Notes under the pieces: generated by a model
Told to the model about the DNA's origin: nothing
Seen by the model: only the letters and a program-made list of their open reading frames with translations
The model's database searches: none
Part shown: piece after piece, positions 1 through 5,957 of the stretch
How positions within the stretch are numbered: the first letter of the stretch is position 1
How the letters are laid out: every line of letters starts with the position of its first letter
Assembly (NCBI GenBank): GCA_023249205.1
Contig: JAHFDC010000013.1
Coordinates: 1 to 10,131, forward strand
Direction: 5' to 3'
Origin: Candidatus Methylomirabilota bacterium
GTDB lineage: Bacteria > Methylomirabilota > Methylomirabilia > Methylomirabilales > JACPAU01
Length of the DNA stretch: 10,131 bases
Position numbers and translations under genes: made by a program

Positions 1-1
1 A

Positions 2-151
2 CTGCTCGCGGCGATGGACTGCGTCCTCATCGCCGTTCGGCACAGCGCCTACGATATCCCGTGGATCCTGAAGCACAGCCGGCTGGTCTTCGACGCCCAG
101 AATGCGACGCGCGGGCTCCTGGAAGGGCGCGAGAAGGTGGTGAGGCTCTAG
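2..151 (+). CDS. C-terminal end of a nucleotide-sugar dehydrogenase (partial)
   Basis: The gene enters from the left edge and only its last 49 codons are present, ending in TAG. The peptide reads DCVLIAVRHSAYD, then WILKHSRLVFDAQNATRG. This matches the C-terminal UDP-binding domain of the UDP-GlcNAc/UDP-ManNAc 6-dehydrogenase family (WecC/WbpA/TviB type), where a D-x-V-x-x-A-x-x-H-x-x-[YF]-D strand is followed by a V-x-D-x-[RQ]-N-A motif. These enzymes oxidise the C6 hydroxyl of a UDP-amino sugar to a uronic acid using NAD, for surface polysaccharide synthesis. The next gene, a WecA-like transferase, starts 4 nt after the stop, which fits a polysaccharide operon. Which UDP-sugar it uses cannot be told from this fragment. 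Confidence 0.8.
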   Translation: MLAAMDCVLIAVRHSAYDIPWILKHSRLVFDAQNATRGLLEGREKVVRL

Positions 152-154
152 GTC

Positions 155-1252
155 GTGACGTACCTCACGCCCCTCTTCGGTCCTTTCGTGACGGCTTTCC
201 TCCTGGCGCTCTGCCTCACCCCCCCGGTCCGGGCGCTCGCCTGCGTGGCCGGCGTCCTGGATAAGCCCTCCCCCCGGAAACTCCACGACCGCCCCGTTCC
301 TCTCCTGGGCGGTGTCGCCCTCTACGCCGCCATCGGGGGGGCGACCGTCTTTTTCGCCCCCCCTGCGCCGGGGCTGCTCGGCCTCGTGGCCGGCGCCACC
401 CTCCTGCTCCTTACTGGCCTCTGGGACGATACCCGTGGGCTCAGCCCCGGGGCCAAGCTCCTCACCCAGGGGGTGGCCGCCCTGCTGGCGTTAGCCGGGG
501 GCGTCTCCATCAGTGTGCTCCCCCACCCCCTGCTCAACTGGGGCATCACGGCCATCTGGCTCGTGGGAATCACCAATGCGTTCAACCTCCTGGACAACAT
601 GGACGGTCTCTCGGCCGGCCTAGCCGCCATCAGCGCGGGGACCTTCGCCATCCTGGCCGCCCGGTATGCCGAGGTAGGCCCCGAACAGCTCCCGACGGCT
701 GTGGCGGGCGCGGCCATCGCCGGGGCCAGCCTGGGCTTCCTGCGACACAACCTCTACCACGCATCCATCTTCATGGGGGATGCGGGCTCCCAGAGCGTGG
801 GGTTCCTCCTGGCCGGGCTCGCCGCCTACGGCTCCTGGCGGAGTCCCACCCTTCCCACCTCGCTCCTGATCCCGCTGTTGGTCCTCGCCTACCCCATCTT
901 CGACACCACCTTGGTGACCCTCCTCCGGTGGCGGCACGGCCGCCCCCTCACGCTCGGCGGGAAGGATCATTCCTCCCACCGCCTCGTCCGGCTGGGCCTC
1001 GGGCGCACCGAGACCGTCCTCCTGATCTACCTGTTCGCCCTGACCCATGCCCTCACGGCCGCCCTCGTCACGTCGGTGACGTTGCGCCTCGCGCTGATTG
1101 CCCTGACCATCAGTGCCTCGGTCCTGTTCATCTTCGGCATGGTCCTCCGGAAGGTGGACGTGTACGGCGATGGGGGAGGAGCGCTTGGAGGCGGGCTGCA
1201 GCCCGCCCTCCGGAAGGAGGAGGTGATCCCCGGTGAGCAGACGGACCGGTAG
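155..1252 (+). CDS. wecA: WecA-like undecaprenyl-phosphate glycosyl-1-phosphate transferase (MraY/WecA family)
   Basis: 365 aa, polytopic with roughly ten hydrophobic segments. Family motifs appear in order: KPSPRKLHDRPVPLLGG (37-53), the Mg-binding pair D91-D92 in LWDDTRGLSP, NLLDNMDGLSAG (144-155), FMGDAGS (207-212, D209) and the cytoplasmic loop GGKDHSSHRL (268-277). The DHxxHR loop favours the WecA/TagO/WbpL branch over MraY, whose loop differs. The family transfers a HexNAc-1-phosphate from UDP onto undecaprenyl phosphate at the cytoplasmic face, the first step of O-antigen, ECA or teichoic-type glycan synthesis. The GTG start lies 4 nt after the upstream stop, with TGAGG about 9 nt before it. 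The last 30 residues (Gly-rich, then charged) follow the final membrane segment and look poorly conserved. The 3' end overlaps the next gene by 20 nt. The exact sugar is unknown. Confidence 0.87.
   Translation: MTYLTPLFGPFVTAFLLALCLTPPVRALACVAGVLDKPSPRKLHDRPVPLLGGVALYAAIGGATVFFAPPAPGLLGLVAGATLLLLTGLWDDTRGLSPGAKLLTQGVAALLALAGGVSISVLPHPLLNWGITAIWLVGITNAFNLLDNMDGLSAGLAAISAGTFAILAARYAEVGPEQLPTAVAGAAIAGASLGFLRHNLYHASIFMGDAGSQSVGFLLAGLAAYGSWRSPTLPTSLLIPLLVLAYPIFDTTLVTLLRWRHGRPLTLGGKDHSSHRLVRLGLGRTETVLLIYLFALTHALTAALVTSVTLRLALIALTISASVLFIFGMVLRKVDVYGDGGGALGGGLQPALRKEEVIPGEQTDR
1190..1207. repeat. 18-bp perfect palindrome just upstream of a ribosome binding site
   Basis: GGCGGGCTGCAGCCCGCC is a perfect palindrome inside the variable 3' end of the wecA-like gene. 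Allowing one bulged C, pairing extends outward through GGAG at 1187-1190 and CTCC at 1208-1211. In mRNA, hairpin pairing of these arms would place a structure about 10 nt before the Shine-Dalgarno element of the DUF4321 gene. It may be a dispersed REP-like element, a structure influencing translation of the next gene, or a chance product of high GC. Confidence 0.5.
1218..1229 (+). promoter_or_regulatory. Extended Shine-Dalgarno element for the DUF4321 gene
   Basis: AGGAGGTGATCC is the exact complement of the canonical bacterial 16S rRNA 3' end (GGATCACCTCCT), 12 consecutive bases. It lies within the coding sequence of the upstream transferase. The GGAGG core ends 9 nt before the GTG at 1233, which fixes that start and supports the reality of the small downstream gene. 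Confidence 0.8.
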
Positions 1253-1499
1253 CACCGCTGGCCTCGTTGTCCTCCTGATCCTGGGGGCATTGGTCGGAGC
1301 GCTCCTGGGGGAGGTCATCCGGCTCCTCTTCCCGGGCGGGACGCTGGAGCAACTCTTCGCGCGGGGGGTGAGCCCCGGCCTCTCCCCGGCCACGATGGAT
1401 CTCCGGGTCCTCTCAGTCACTTTCGGCTTCACCTTGCGCCTGAACCTGGCGAGTCTCCTGGGGATCGCCCTGGCCCTTTTCGTGTACCGCAGGCTCTAG
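1233..1499 (+). CDS. DUF4321-type small membrane protein
   Basis: 88 aa with two hydrophobic segments, at about residues 9-32 (TAGLVVLLILGALVGALLGE) and 69-86 (LNLASLLGIALALFVYRRL). The end, with GFTLRLNLASLLG followed by a basic C-terminus, is the hallmark of the DUF4321 family: short bacterial inner-membrane proteins of unknown function. The GTG start is set by a near-ideal Shine-Dalgarno site, and the gene overlaps the upstream transferase by 20 nt, so the two are probably co-translated. The predicted topology is two membrane passes with a loop of about 37 residues. No catalytic motif is visible. Confidence 0.8.
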   Translation: MSRRTGSTAGLVVLLILGALVGALLGEVIRLLFPGGTLEQLFARGVSPGLSPATMDLRVLSVTFGFTLRLNLASLLGIALALFVYRRL

Positions 1500-1506
1500 G
1501 CGTTAG

Positions 1507-1695
1507 ATGCTCTCCGCTGAATTTGTCGTGGGTTTGGTTGTTATCCTCATGACAACGATTGAGGTGGTTCAGACCCTTCGAAAGAAATCTTCTCCCATGA
1601 AGGCGCTGCTTTCGTACCTGTGGGAATTGGTCAGCTTCGAAGAAGAAGGGGGGAGCAGGAAGACTTTTTTCCTGGAGGGAGACGCTAAGCCCTGA
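1507..1695 (+). CDS. Hypothetical 62-aa single-pass membrane protein in an AT-richer patch
   Basis: The ATG lies 7 nt after the stop of the DUF4321 gene, and there is no good Shine-Dalgarno site, so translation would depend on reinitiation. The peptide has an N-terminal hydrophobic helix (about residues 6-20, VVGLVVILMTTIEVV), a basic stop-transfer QTLRKK, an amphipathic stretch (MKALLSYLWELVSF) and a charged tail. This order resembles a real N-anchored protein. Codon use differs sharply from the neighbours, with many T- or A-ending codons (TTT, GGT, GTT, ATT, AAA, TCT), which suggests recent acquisition or a relaxed or decaying sequence. I do not recognise a family. It may be non-coding. Confidence 0.4.
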   Translation: MLSAEFVVGLVVILMTTIEVVQTLRKKSSPMKALLSYLWELVSFEEEGGSRKTFFLEGDAKP

Positions 1696-1724
1696 ATTCT
1701 TAGGCCTCGCGCTGGTTTTGGCTG

Positions 1725-1737
1725 TTGACACCCCGGG
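1725..1737 (+). promoter_or_regulatory. TTGACA-type -35 element, tentative promoter of the repeat-protein gene
   Basis: TTGACACCCCGGG occurs in the 185-nt gap before the coiled-coil repeat gene. The same 13 bases recur at 8099-8111 as the -35 region of the tat promoter. At this copy no convincing -10 hexamer lies 16-19 nt downstream (the best is AAGGTT-like), so only the -35 half is supported. Apart from this, the 1696-1880 gap holds only the ribosome binding site of the next gene. Confidence 0.3.
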
Positions 1738-1880
1738 GGACTTGTGCGAAGGTTCCCGGGTACTCTTGAGTGAACCGTCTGGGGATCGCACCGATGTTGC
1801 GATGGACAGGCAAGAGCCGCACCGAGGGTCCGGAGGTGCCGCCCGACGCCAGCGACGCCCCCCGCAGGAGGAACACGCCC

Positions 1881-2639
1881 ATGCTCTCCTGGTCTCAATC
1901 CCCTGCCCTTGAAGCGATCCTCCGCGCCCTGGAGGACGCCCAGCGGGCGATCGAGGAGGTGAAGCGCTACCTGGACGAGCGTCTCACCCCCTTCCAGAAG
2001 TACCTCGCCGACCAGGGGCGCAGCGTTGACCAAACCCTGCGGCAGCTGGAGGGCCGCATCAGACCCCTCAAACAGTACCTCCAGGGGCAGGAGCAGAACC
2101 TGGAACGGGTGAGTACCCACCTGGACAGCGAATTGAAGACGCAGTTCGACGACTTCACGCGCTACCTGGGGGAGCAGCGGCGAATCCTGGCCGACGCCGG
2201 CCGCTACCTGGAGGAACAGCCAAAGCCCTACCGGACCTACCTGGATGGGCAGCAGGGAACGGTGGAAATGATCTACCAGGACGTGGTGAAGAAGCTGACC
2301 CCGTTCACGGAGCACCTCAGGGAGCAGCAGCGGATTCTGGAGCGGATCGCTCAGAGCGACGTGCTGGAGGAGTTCCGGGCCCTGAAGGAGTACATGATGG
2401 AGCGCCAGAGGGCCCTGGAGAAGTTTTCCGCGACGCCCGATCTGCAGCCGGATGAGTACTTCCGCGAAACGGACGATCTGGCCCGCAAGTACCGGAACGT
2501 GGGCGAGGGCCGCTATACCCTCCTGGCGCAGATCCTGGAGCGCTGCCGCGCCGCGGACGAGGCGCTCCGCCACTCGCTCCAGCCCGCCGCGGCTCCCGTG
2601 GGCGCCGCGGTGACCGAGGTGACGCGCGCTGCCGGCTAG
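1881..2639 (+). CDS. Uncharacterised protein of six ~25-residue helical repeats (coiled-coil)
   Basis: 252 aa. The ATG at 1881 is chosen because AGGAGG (1866-1871) sits 9 nt before it. An in-frame start at 1770 would add 37 residues of low-complexity Arg/Pro sequence and lacks such a site. There is no signal peptide and no membrane segment. Residues 10-182 are almost wholly helical, rich in Gln, Glu, Arg and Leu, and repeat a unit with core PFxxYLxxQxxxLE. The YL-x-x-Q anchors fall at 41, 66, 95, 120, 145 (HL) and 171 (YM), spacings of 25, 29, 25, 25 and 26. Pro sits four residues before the anchor in four of six units (37, 62, 116, 141). Residues 183-240 form a charged region (SATPDLQPDEYFRETDDLARKY) and a final helix; the tail is Ala-rich. 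A structural or scaffolding role is inference. I do not recognise the family. Confidence 0.8.
   Translation: MLSWSQSPALEAILRALEDAQRAIEEVKRYLDERLTPFQKYLADQGRSVDQTLRQLEGRIRPLKQYLQGQEQNLERVSTHLDSELKTQFDDFTRYLGEQRRILADAGRYLEEQPKPYRTYLDGQQGTVEMIYQDVVKKLTPFTEHLREQQRILERIAQSDVLEEFRALKEYMMERQRALEKFSATPDLQPDEYFRETDDLARKYRNVGEGRYTLLAQILERCRAADEALRHSLQPAAAPVGAAVTEVTRAAG
1931..2424 (+). repeat. Six tandem ~25-residue protein repeats encoded within the coiled-coil gene
   Basis: The DNA encodes about six units of roughly 75 bp, with one unit about 12 bp longer and one about 3 bp longer. The nucleotide copies have diverged, so the repeat is visible mainly in the protein: YLADQ, YLQGQ, YLGEQ, YLDGQ, HLREQ, YMMERQ. 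Twenty-five residues make seven helical turns, equivalent to two heptads plus one hendecad. The 29-residue spacing equals one heptad plus two hendecads, so the long spacing would preserve the helix register. The boundaries given are approximate. Confidence 0.7.
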
Positions 2640-3028
2640 GCGCTTCCCCCCTCCGCTCCCCCCGCCTTCCTCTCCGCCGCCGGATGGGCCTCACCGGGGG
2701 CGGCGCCCGCCGTGCTCTCCCCCGGCGTCGGCAGGGCCTCGACGATCAGATCCTCGAGGGTCCGGGCCGGAGGGGCGTTCGCCGTGAGCCGGTCGGCACG
2801 GATGTCCCCGATCACGCGGCGATGGTGGGCATCCATGAAGGCATGGATCTGCTCGTGGGAGGCCTGGGGCCCCAGGATCTCGGCGTACGGAACCTTGATC
2901 CGGGTGAGAATGGCGCCCGCGTCGTAGACCAGGGTGAGGAGGCACTGGTTCGCAGTCCCCAGGTCCTCGGTCTGGATATGGTAGCGCCGCTCCCGGTGCT
3001 CGACCTCACTATTAAACCCCGGAACCAT
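2636..3028 (-). CDS. Conserved hypothetical protein (MVPGFNxEV type)
   Basis: 130 aa on the minus strand. The ATG is preceded by GGGAGGT (complement of 3033-3039) at short spacing. The N-terminal 55 residues look beta-rich and compact: VPGFNSEVEHRERRYHIQTE, then a TLVYDAGAILTRIKVPYAEIL stretch. A helical segment follows (SHEQIHAFMDAHHRRVIGDI), then a low-complexity Ala/Gly/Pro/Glu tail from about residue 82. I recall similar short proteins, starting with a PGFNT-V motif and holding H-x-QTED, as unnamed conserved proteins in GC-rich bacteria; that is memory, not a search result. No signal peptide, membrane segment or catalytic signature is seen. Its stop overlaps that of the convergent repeat-protein gene by four bases, and it is divergent from ddl. 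Confidence 0.78.
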   Translation of the reverse strand: MVPGFNSEVEHRERRYHIQTEDLGTANQCLLTLVYDAGAILTRIKVPYAEILGPQASHEQIHAFMDAHHRRVIGDIRADRLTANAPPARTLEDLIVEALPTPGESTAGAAPGEAHPAAERKAGGAEGGSA

Positions 3029-3046
3029 GCCGACCTCCCGGACGCC

Positions 3047-3075
3047 ACCCTAGCACGGGGGTCGGGGCGGCGCAA
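3047..3075 (-). promoter_or_regulatory. Candidate sigma70-type promoter for the minus-strand hypothetical gene
   Basis: On the minus strand the 67-nt divergent gap reads TTGCGC (3075-3070), a 17-nt spacer, then TAGGGT (3052-3047). The resulting transcript would start about 12 nt before the ATG and just include its Shine-Dalgarno site. The hexamers are moderate matches. No comparable promoter for ddl is visible on the plus strand in this gap. Confidence 0.35.
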
Positions 3076-3095
3076 CGGGAGGCGCGGAGTTCGCA

Positions 3096-4199
3096 GTGAG
3101 TAAGCGCCTGCGGGTAGGGGTGATCTTCGGCGGCCGCTCCGGCGAGCACGAGGTCTCGCTGGCCTCAGCCGCCTCCGTCGTCGCCGCCATGGACCGGACC
3201 CGCTACGAGCCGGTCCTCCTCTACATCACCAAGGCTGGGACCTGGCACCGGGTGGAGGCGGTCCCAGGCACCCCCCTCGAACCGGGGGGCGAACGCCTCG
3301 CCTTCCCCCCGGACCCGGGCCCCCCGGCCTTCGCCACCGTGGCGGCCGGTGGCACCTTGAAGGCGATACCGCTCGTGATGGATCTGGCCTTCCCCGTTCT
3401 CCACGGGACCTATGGGGAGGATGGGACCGTTCAGGGGTTGCTGGAACTCCTGGACCTTCCCTACGTGGGCCCGGGGGTTCTCGCCTCCGCCCTCGGGATG
3501 GACAAGGCCCTGATGAAAGGCGCGTTCCGGCAGGCTGGGCTGCCCGTGGTCGAGTACGAGGTCCTCCCGACCGGTCGCTGGGAGGAGAGCCCGGAGGCGT
3601 GCCTGACCGCGCTCACCCGGCGCTTCTCCTTCCCCTGCTTCGTGAAGCCGGCCAACCTGGGCTCGAGCGTCGGGGTCAGCAAGGCGGTGAATCGGGAGAC
3701 CCTGGCCGCCGCCCTGCACCTCGCCGCCCGCTACGACCGGAAGCTCATCGTCGAGCGGGGGCTGGACGCCCGGGAGATCGAGGTCAGCGTCCTGGGGAAC
3801 GAGGCCCCCGAGGCCTCGGTCCCCGGGGAGATCCTCCCGGCCCGGGACTGGTACGACTACCAGGCCAAGTATGCCCCGGGGGGGGCCGATGCGAAGATCC
3901 CGGCGCCCCTCCCCCCCCGGCTGGCCGAGGAGTTCCGGGCGCTGGCGCTGAAGGCGTATGCCGCCATTGACTGCGCCGGCATGGCCCGGGTGGACTTCTT
4001 TCTGGAGCGGGGGACGGGCGACATCTACGTGAACGAGATCAACACCATCCCCGGCTTCACCGCGACGTCGGTCTACCCCAAGCTCTGGGAGGCGACCGGC
4101 CTCTCCTATCAGGCCCTGATTGACCGCCTCATCGGGCTGGCCCTGGAACGGCACCGGGAACGGGGCCGGCGGACGACTTTCTACGACCCGGGGCGCTAG
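3096..4199 (+). CDS. ddl: D-alanine--D-alanine ligase
   Basis: 367 aa, the usual length for this ATP-grasp family. It joins two D-Ala using ATP, in the cytoplasm, supplying the peptidoglycan stem peptide terminus. Landmarks: [12 protein letters not shown] (11-22; E17 matches E. coli DdlB Glu15), [17 protein letters not shown] (103-119), [11 protein letters not shown] (183-193; the serine pair matches DdlB Ser150-151), YDYQAKY (253-259), AGMARVDFF (294-302; R298, D300) and [10 protein letters not shown] (313-322; E314, N316). Tyr259 matches DdlB Tyr216, rather than the His found in VanA-type D-Ala-D-Lac ligases, so a dipeptide-making, vancomycin-sensitive enzyme is expected. The GTG start is preceded by CGGAG at 6 nt and by GGGAGG further upstream. 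exbB follows 11 nt after the stop. Confidence 0.96.
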   Translation: MSKRLRVGVIFGGRSGEHEVSLASAASVVAAMDRTRYEPVLLYITKAGTWHRVEAVPGTPLEPGGERLAFPPDPGPPAFATVAAGGTLKAIPLVMDLAFPVLHGTYGEDGTVQGLLELLDLPYVGPGVLASALGMDKALMKGAFRQAGLPVVEYEVLPTGRWEESPEACLTALTRRFSFPCFVKPANLGSSVGVSKAVNRETLAAALHLAARYDRKLIVERGLDAREIEVSVLGNEAPEASVPGEILPARDWYDYQAKYAPGGADAKIPAPLPPRLAEEFRALALKAYAAIDCAGMARVDFFLERGTGDIYVNEINTIPGFTATSVYPKLWEATGLSYQALIDRLIGLALERHRERGRRTTFYDPGR

Positions 4200-4210
4200 G
4201 GACCGAAACG

Positions 4211-4888
4211 ATGTTCGAGCAGGGCGTGCTTCACCTCCTCCTCCGCGGCGGGATCACCCTGGTCATCCTGGCCGCTTGCTCCGTCTATTCCGTGGCGGTC
4301 ATCCTGGAACGGGCGTTGGCCTACCGGCGGGTCGCCGCGTACCTCAGGACCCTGCGGGCGGAGGTGGAGGAGGCCCTGGCCGCCGGGAAGGTGGCCGATG
4401 CGCTGGCCGCCTGCGGGGCACGCCCCGATCATCCGGTGGCAGCCGTCTTCGCGGTTGGCCTCGCGGCTCTTCGCCGGGCGCTCGAGGGCCGCTTCGCTCT
4501 GGCCCCCGGGCCGGACCTGGCAGCGACCGTGGAGGCCATCCGGGGGGCCACGGCCCGGGAGACAGCCGACCGGATCGCCGCGCTCGAGCGCCGCCTCCCC
4601 TCCCTCGCCACGCTGGCCAACGTGAGCCCCTTCATCGGCCTCTTCGGCACCGTGCTCGGGATCATCGAGGCCTTCCAGGCCATCGCCCGCACGGGGGCCG
4701 GCGGCTTGGCCGTGGTCTCCGCCGGGATCGCCGAGGCGCTGGTGGCCACGGCGGCCGGCCTCTTCGTTGCGATCCCCGCGGTCGTCGCGTATAACTACTT
4801 CGTCAGCCGGGTGAAGGTCTTCGCGCAGGAGATGGACCGGGCCGGGCAAGTGGTGGTGGAGGCCGTCCTCCGGGAGGCCGCCCGGTAG
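4211..4888 (+). CDS. exbB: MotA/TolQ/ExbB-family proton channel subunit
   Basis: 225 aa with three membrane segments: about 13-33, 134-158 ([20 protein letters not shown]) and 171-195 ([20 protein letters not shown]). A long cytoplasmic domain lies between the first two. E175 in GIAEAL matches E. coli ExbB Glu176, and T147 and T180 match the polar pore residues Thr148 and Thr181. With ExbD it forms an inner-membrane stator that uses proton motive force to drive a TonB- or TolA-like partner. Assignment as ExbB rather than TolQ is by general resemblance; no tolA, tolB, pal or tonB follows. It starts 11 nt after ddl. The start of exbD follows closely, with the exbD ribosome binding site overlapping the exbB stop codon. 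Confidence 0.9.
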   Translation: MFEQGVLHLLLRGGITLVILAACSVYSVAVILERALAYRRVAAYLRTLRAEVEEALAAGKVADALAACGARPDHPVAAVFAVGLAALRRALEGRFALAPGPDLAATVEAIRGATARETADRIAALERRLPSLATLANVSPFIGLFGTVLGIIEAFQAIARTGAGGLAVVSAGIAEALVATAAGLFVAIPAVVAYNYFVSRVKVFAQEMDRAGQVVVEAVLREAAR

Positions 4889-4896
4889 GAGGTCGG

Positions 4897-5319
4897 ATGC
4901 TCCCGTCAGCGGGGCCGGCGCGCCGCGACCGGCGCCTCCTCTCCGAGATCAACGTGACGCCCCTCGTGGACGTGACGTTGGTCCTGTTGATCATTTTCAT
5001 GGTGACCACCCCGATGCTCCAGCGGGGGACGGACGTGGAACTCCCCCGCTCCCGGACGGGGACCGCCAAGGCGGAGGACCGCCTCACCCTGACGCTCGCC
5101 CGCGATCAGCGGATCTACCTCAACGACCAGCCGGTTCCCCGGGGGACGCTGGGGGCCCGGCTCAAAGCGGCCGCGGCCGTCCGCCAGGATCGGATCCTCT
5201 ACTTCCGCGGGGACGCCGCCGTCCCGTACGGCACCGTGATCGAGGTGATGGACGAGATCAAGGCGGCCGGGTTCGAGAGCGTGGGGATGATCACCGAACG
5301 GACGGCCGGGGCCCCGTGA
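4897..5319 (+). CDS. exbD: ExbD/TolR-family biopolymer transport protein
   Basis: 140 aa. A short basic cytoplasmic N-terminus (ARRDRRLLSEINVTPLVDV) leads into a single membrane helix (about 22-42). That helix carries D25, the same position as the essential proton-carrying Asp25 of E. coli ExbD. A periplasmic domain of about 95 residues follows, with the family pattern of a YLNDQPV strand and RGDAAVPYGTVIEVMDEIKAAGFESVGMI-like end (read as separate short segments). The Shine-Dalgarno AGGAGGT (4887-4893) overlaps the exbB stop, implying coupled translation. The stop overlaps the GTG of the DedA gene in a GTGA. It is the partner of ExbB, with Asp25 facing the channel pore. Confidence 0.93.
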   Translation: MLPSAGPARRDRRLLSEINVTPLVDVTLVLLIIFMVTTPMLQRGTDVELPRSRTGTAKAEDRLTLTLARDQRIYLNDQPVPRGTLGARLKAAAAVRQDRILYFRGDAAVPYGTVIEVMDEIKAAGFESVGMITERTAGAP

Positions 5320-5933
5320 CCGGTCTGCTCGAGGCGGGCGTCCGTCTCCTCACGGAGGCGCTGGCCGCCACGGGCTACCCGGGCATCGTCGTTGCCATGG
5401 CCCTGGAGAGCGCCTGCATCCCGCTCCCCAGCGAGGTCATCATGCCGTTCGCCGGGTTCCTTGCCGCCCAGGGGCGGTTCAGCCTCTGGGGGGCCGCGGT
5501 CGCCGGAGCAGCGGGCTGCGCCCTCGGCTCGGCAGCGGCCTACTGGGTCGGGGCCCGGGGCGGGCGGGCGGCCCTCCTCCGCTATGGGCGCTGGGTCCTG
5601 GTCACGCCGGCGGAACTCGAGCGCGCCGACCGGTTCTTCGCCCGCTACGGCTCCGCCGCCACCTTCCTCGCCCGGCTCCTCCCGGTCATCCGGACCTTCA
5701 TCTCGCTGCCGGCCGGGGTCGCCCGGATGCCCTTCCGGCCCTTTCTCTTCTACGCCTTCGCGGGCTCCCTTCCCTGGTCGTACGCGCTGGCCTGGGCCGG
5801 GTTCATCCTGGGGGAGCACTGGGAGCAGGTGGCGGATCTCCTCCGGCCCCTGGGGGGAGTCATCCTGGTCGGGCTCGTGGGACTGACCGGCTGGTTCCTC
5901 TGGCATCGGCTTCGGCCGCAGCGGGCCCGCTGA
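5316..5933 (+). CDS. DedA-family membrane protein (VTT/SNARE-associated domain)
   Basis: 205 aa. The GTG start overlaps the exbD stop (GTGA), and residues 14-45 already match the conserved DedA N-terminus, so a later ATG at 5397 is unlikely. Motifs: ALESACIPLPSEVIMPFAGF (29-48; E40 matches the acidic residue needed in E. coli YqjA), FFARYGSAATFLARLLPVIR (107-126; R120 and R126 are the paired conserved arginines), and LPAGVARMPFRPF followed by GSLPWSYALAWAGFILG. Members are polytopic inner-membrane proteins required for envelope homeostasis. Some (for example B. subtilis UptA) are reported as undecaprenyl-phosphate transporters dependent on proton motive force; whether this copy is one is inference. 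The C-terminus ends in a basic tail (HRLRPQRAR). Confidence 0.9.
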   Translation: MTGLLEAGVRLLTEALAATGYPGIVVAMALESACIPLPSEVIMPFAGFLAAQGRFSLWGAAVAGAAGCALGSAAAYWVGARGGRAALLRYGRWVLVTPAELERADRFFARYGSAATFLARLLPVIRTFISLPAGVARMPFRPFLFYAFAGSLPWSYALAWAGFILGEHWEQVADLLRPLGGVILVGLVGLTGWFLWHRLRPQRAR

Positions 5934-5957
5934 CGCGGCCGTCCTGGAGACACCACG

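Noticed and set aside
1770..1880. Earlier in-frame start for the coiled-coil repeat gene
   Set aside because: No ribosome binding site precedes it and the added 37 residues are low complexity, whereas ATG 1881 has AGGAGG at ideal spacing.
3165..4154. 329-codon minus-strand frame opposite ddl
   Set aside because: ddl is intact with all its catalytic residues; the antisense translation lacks domain-like structure.
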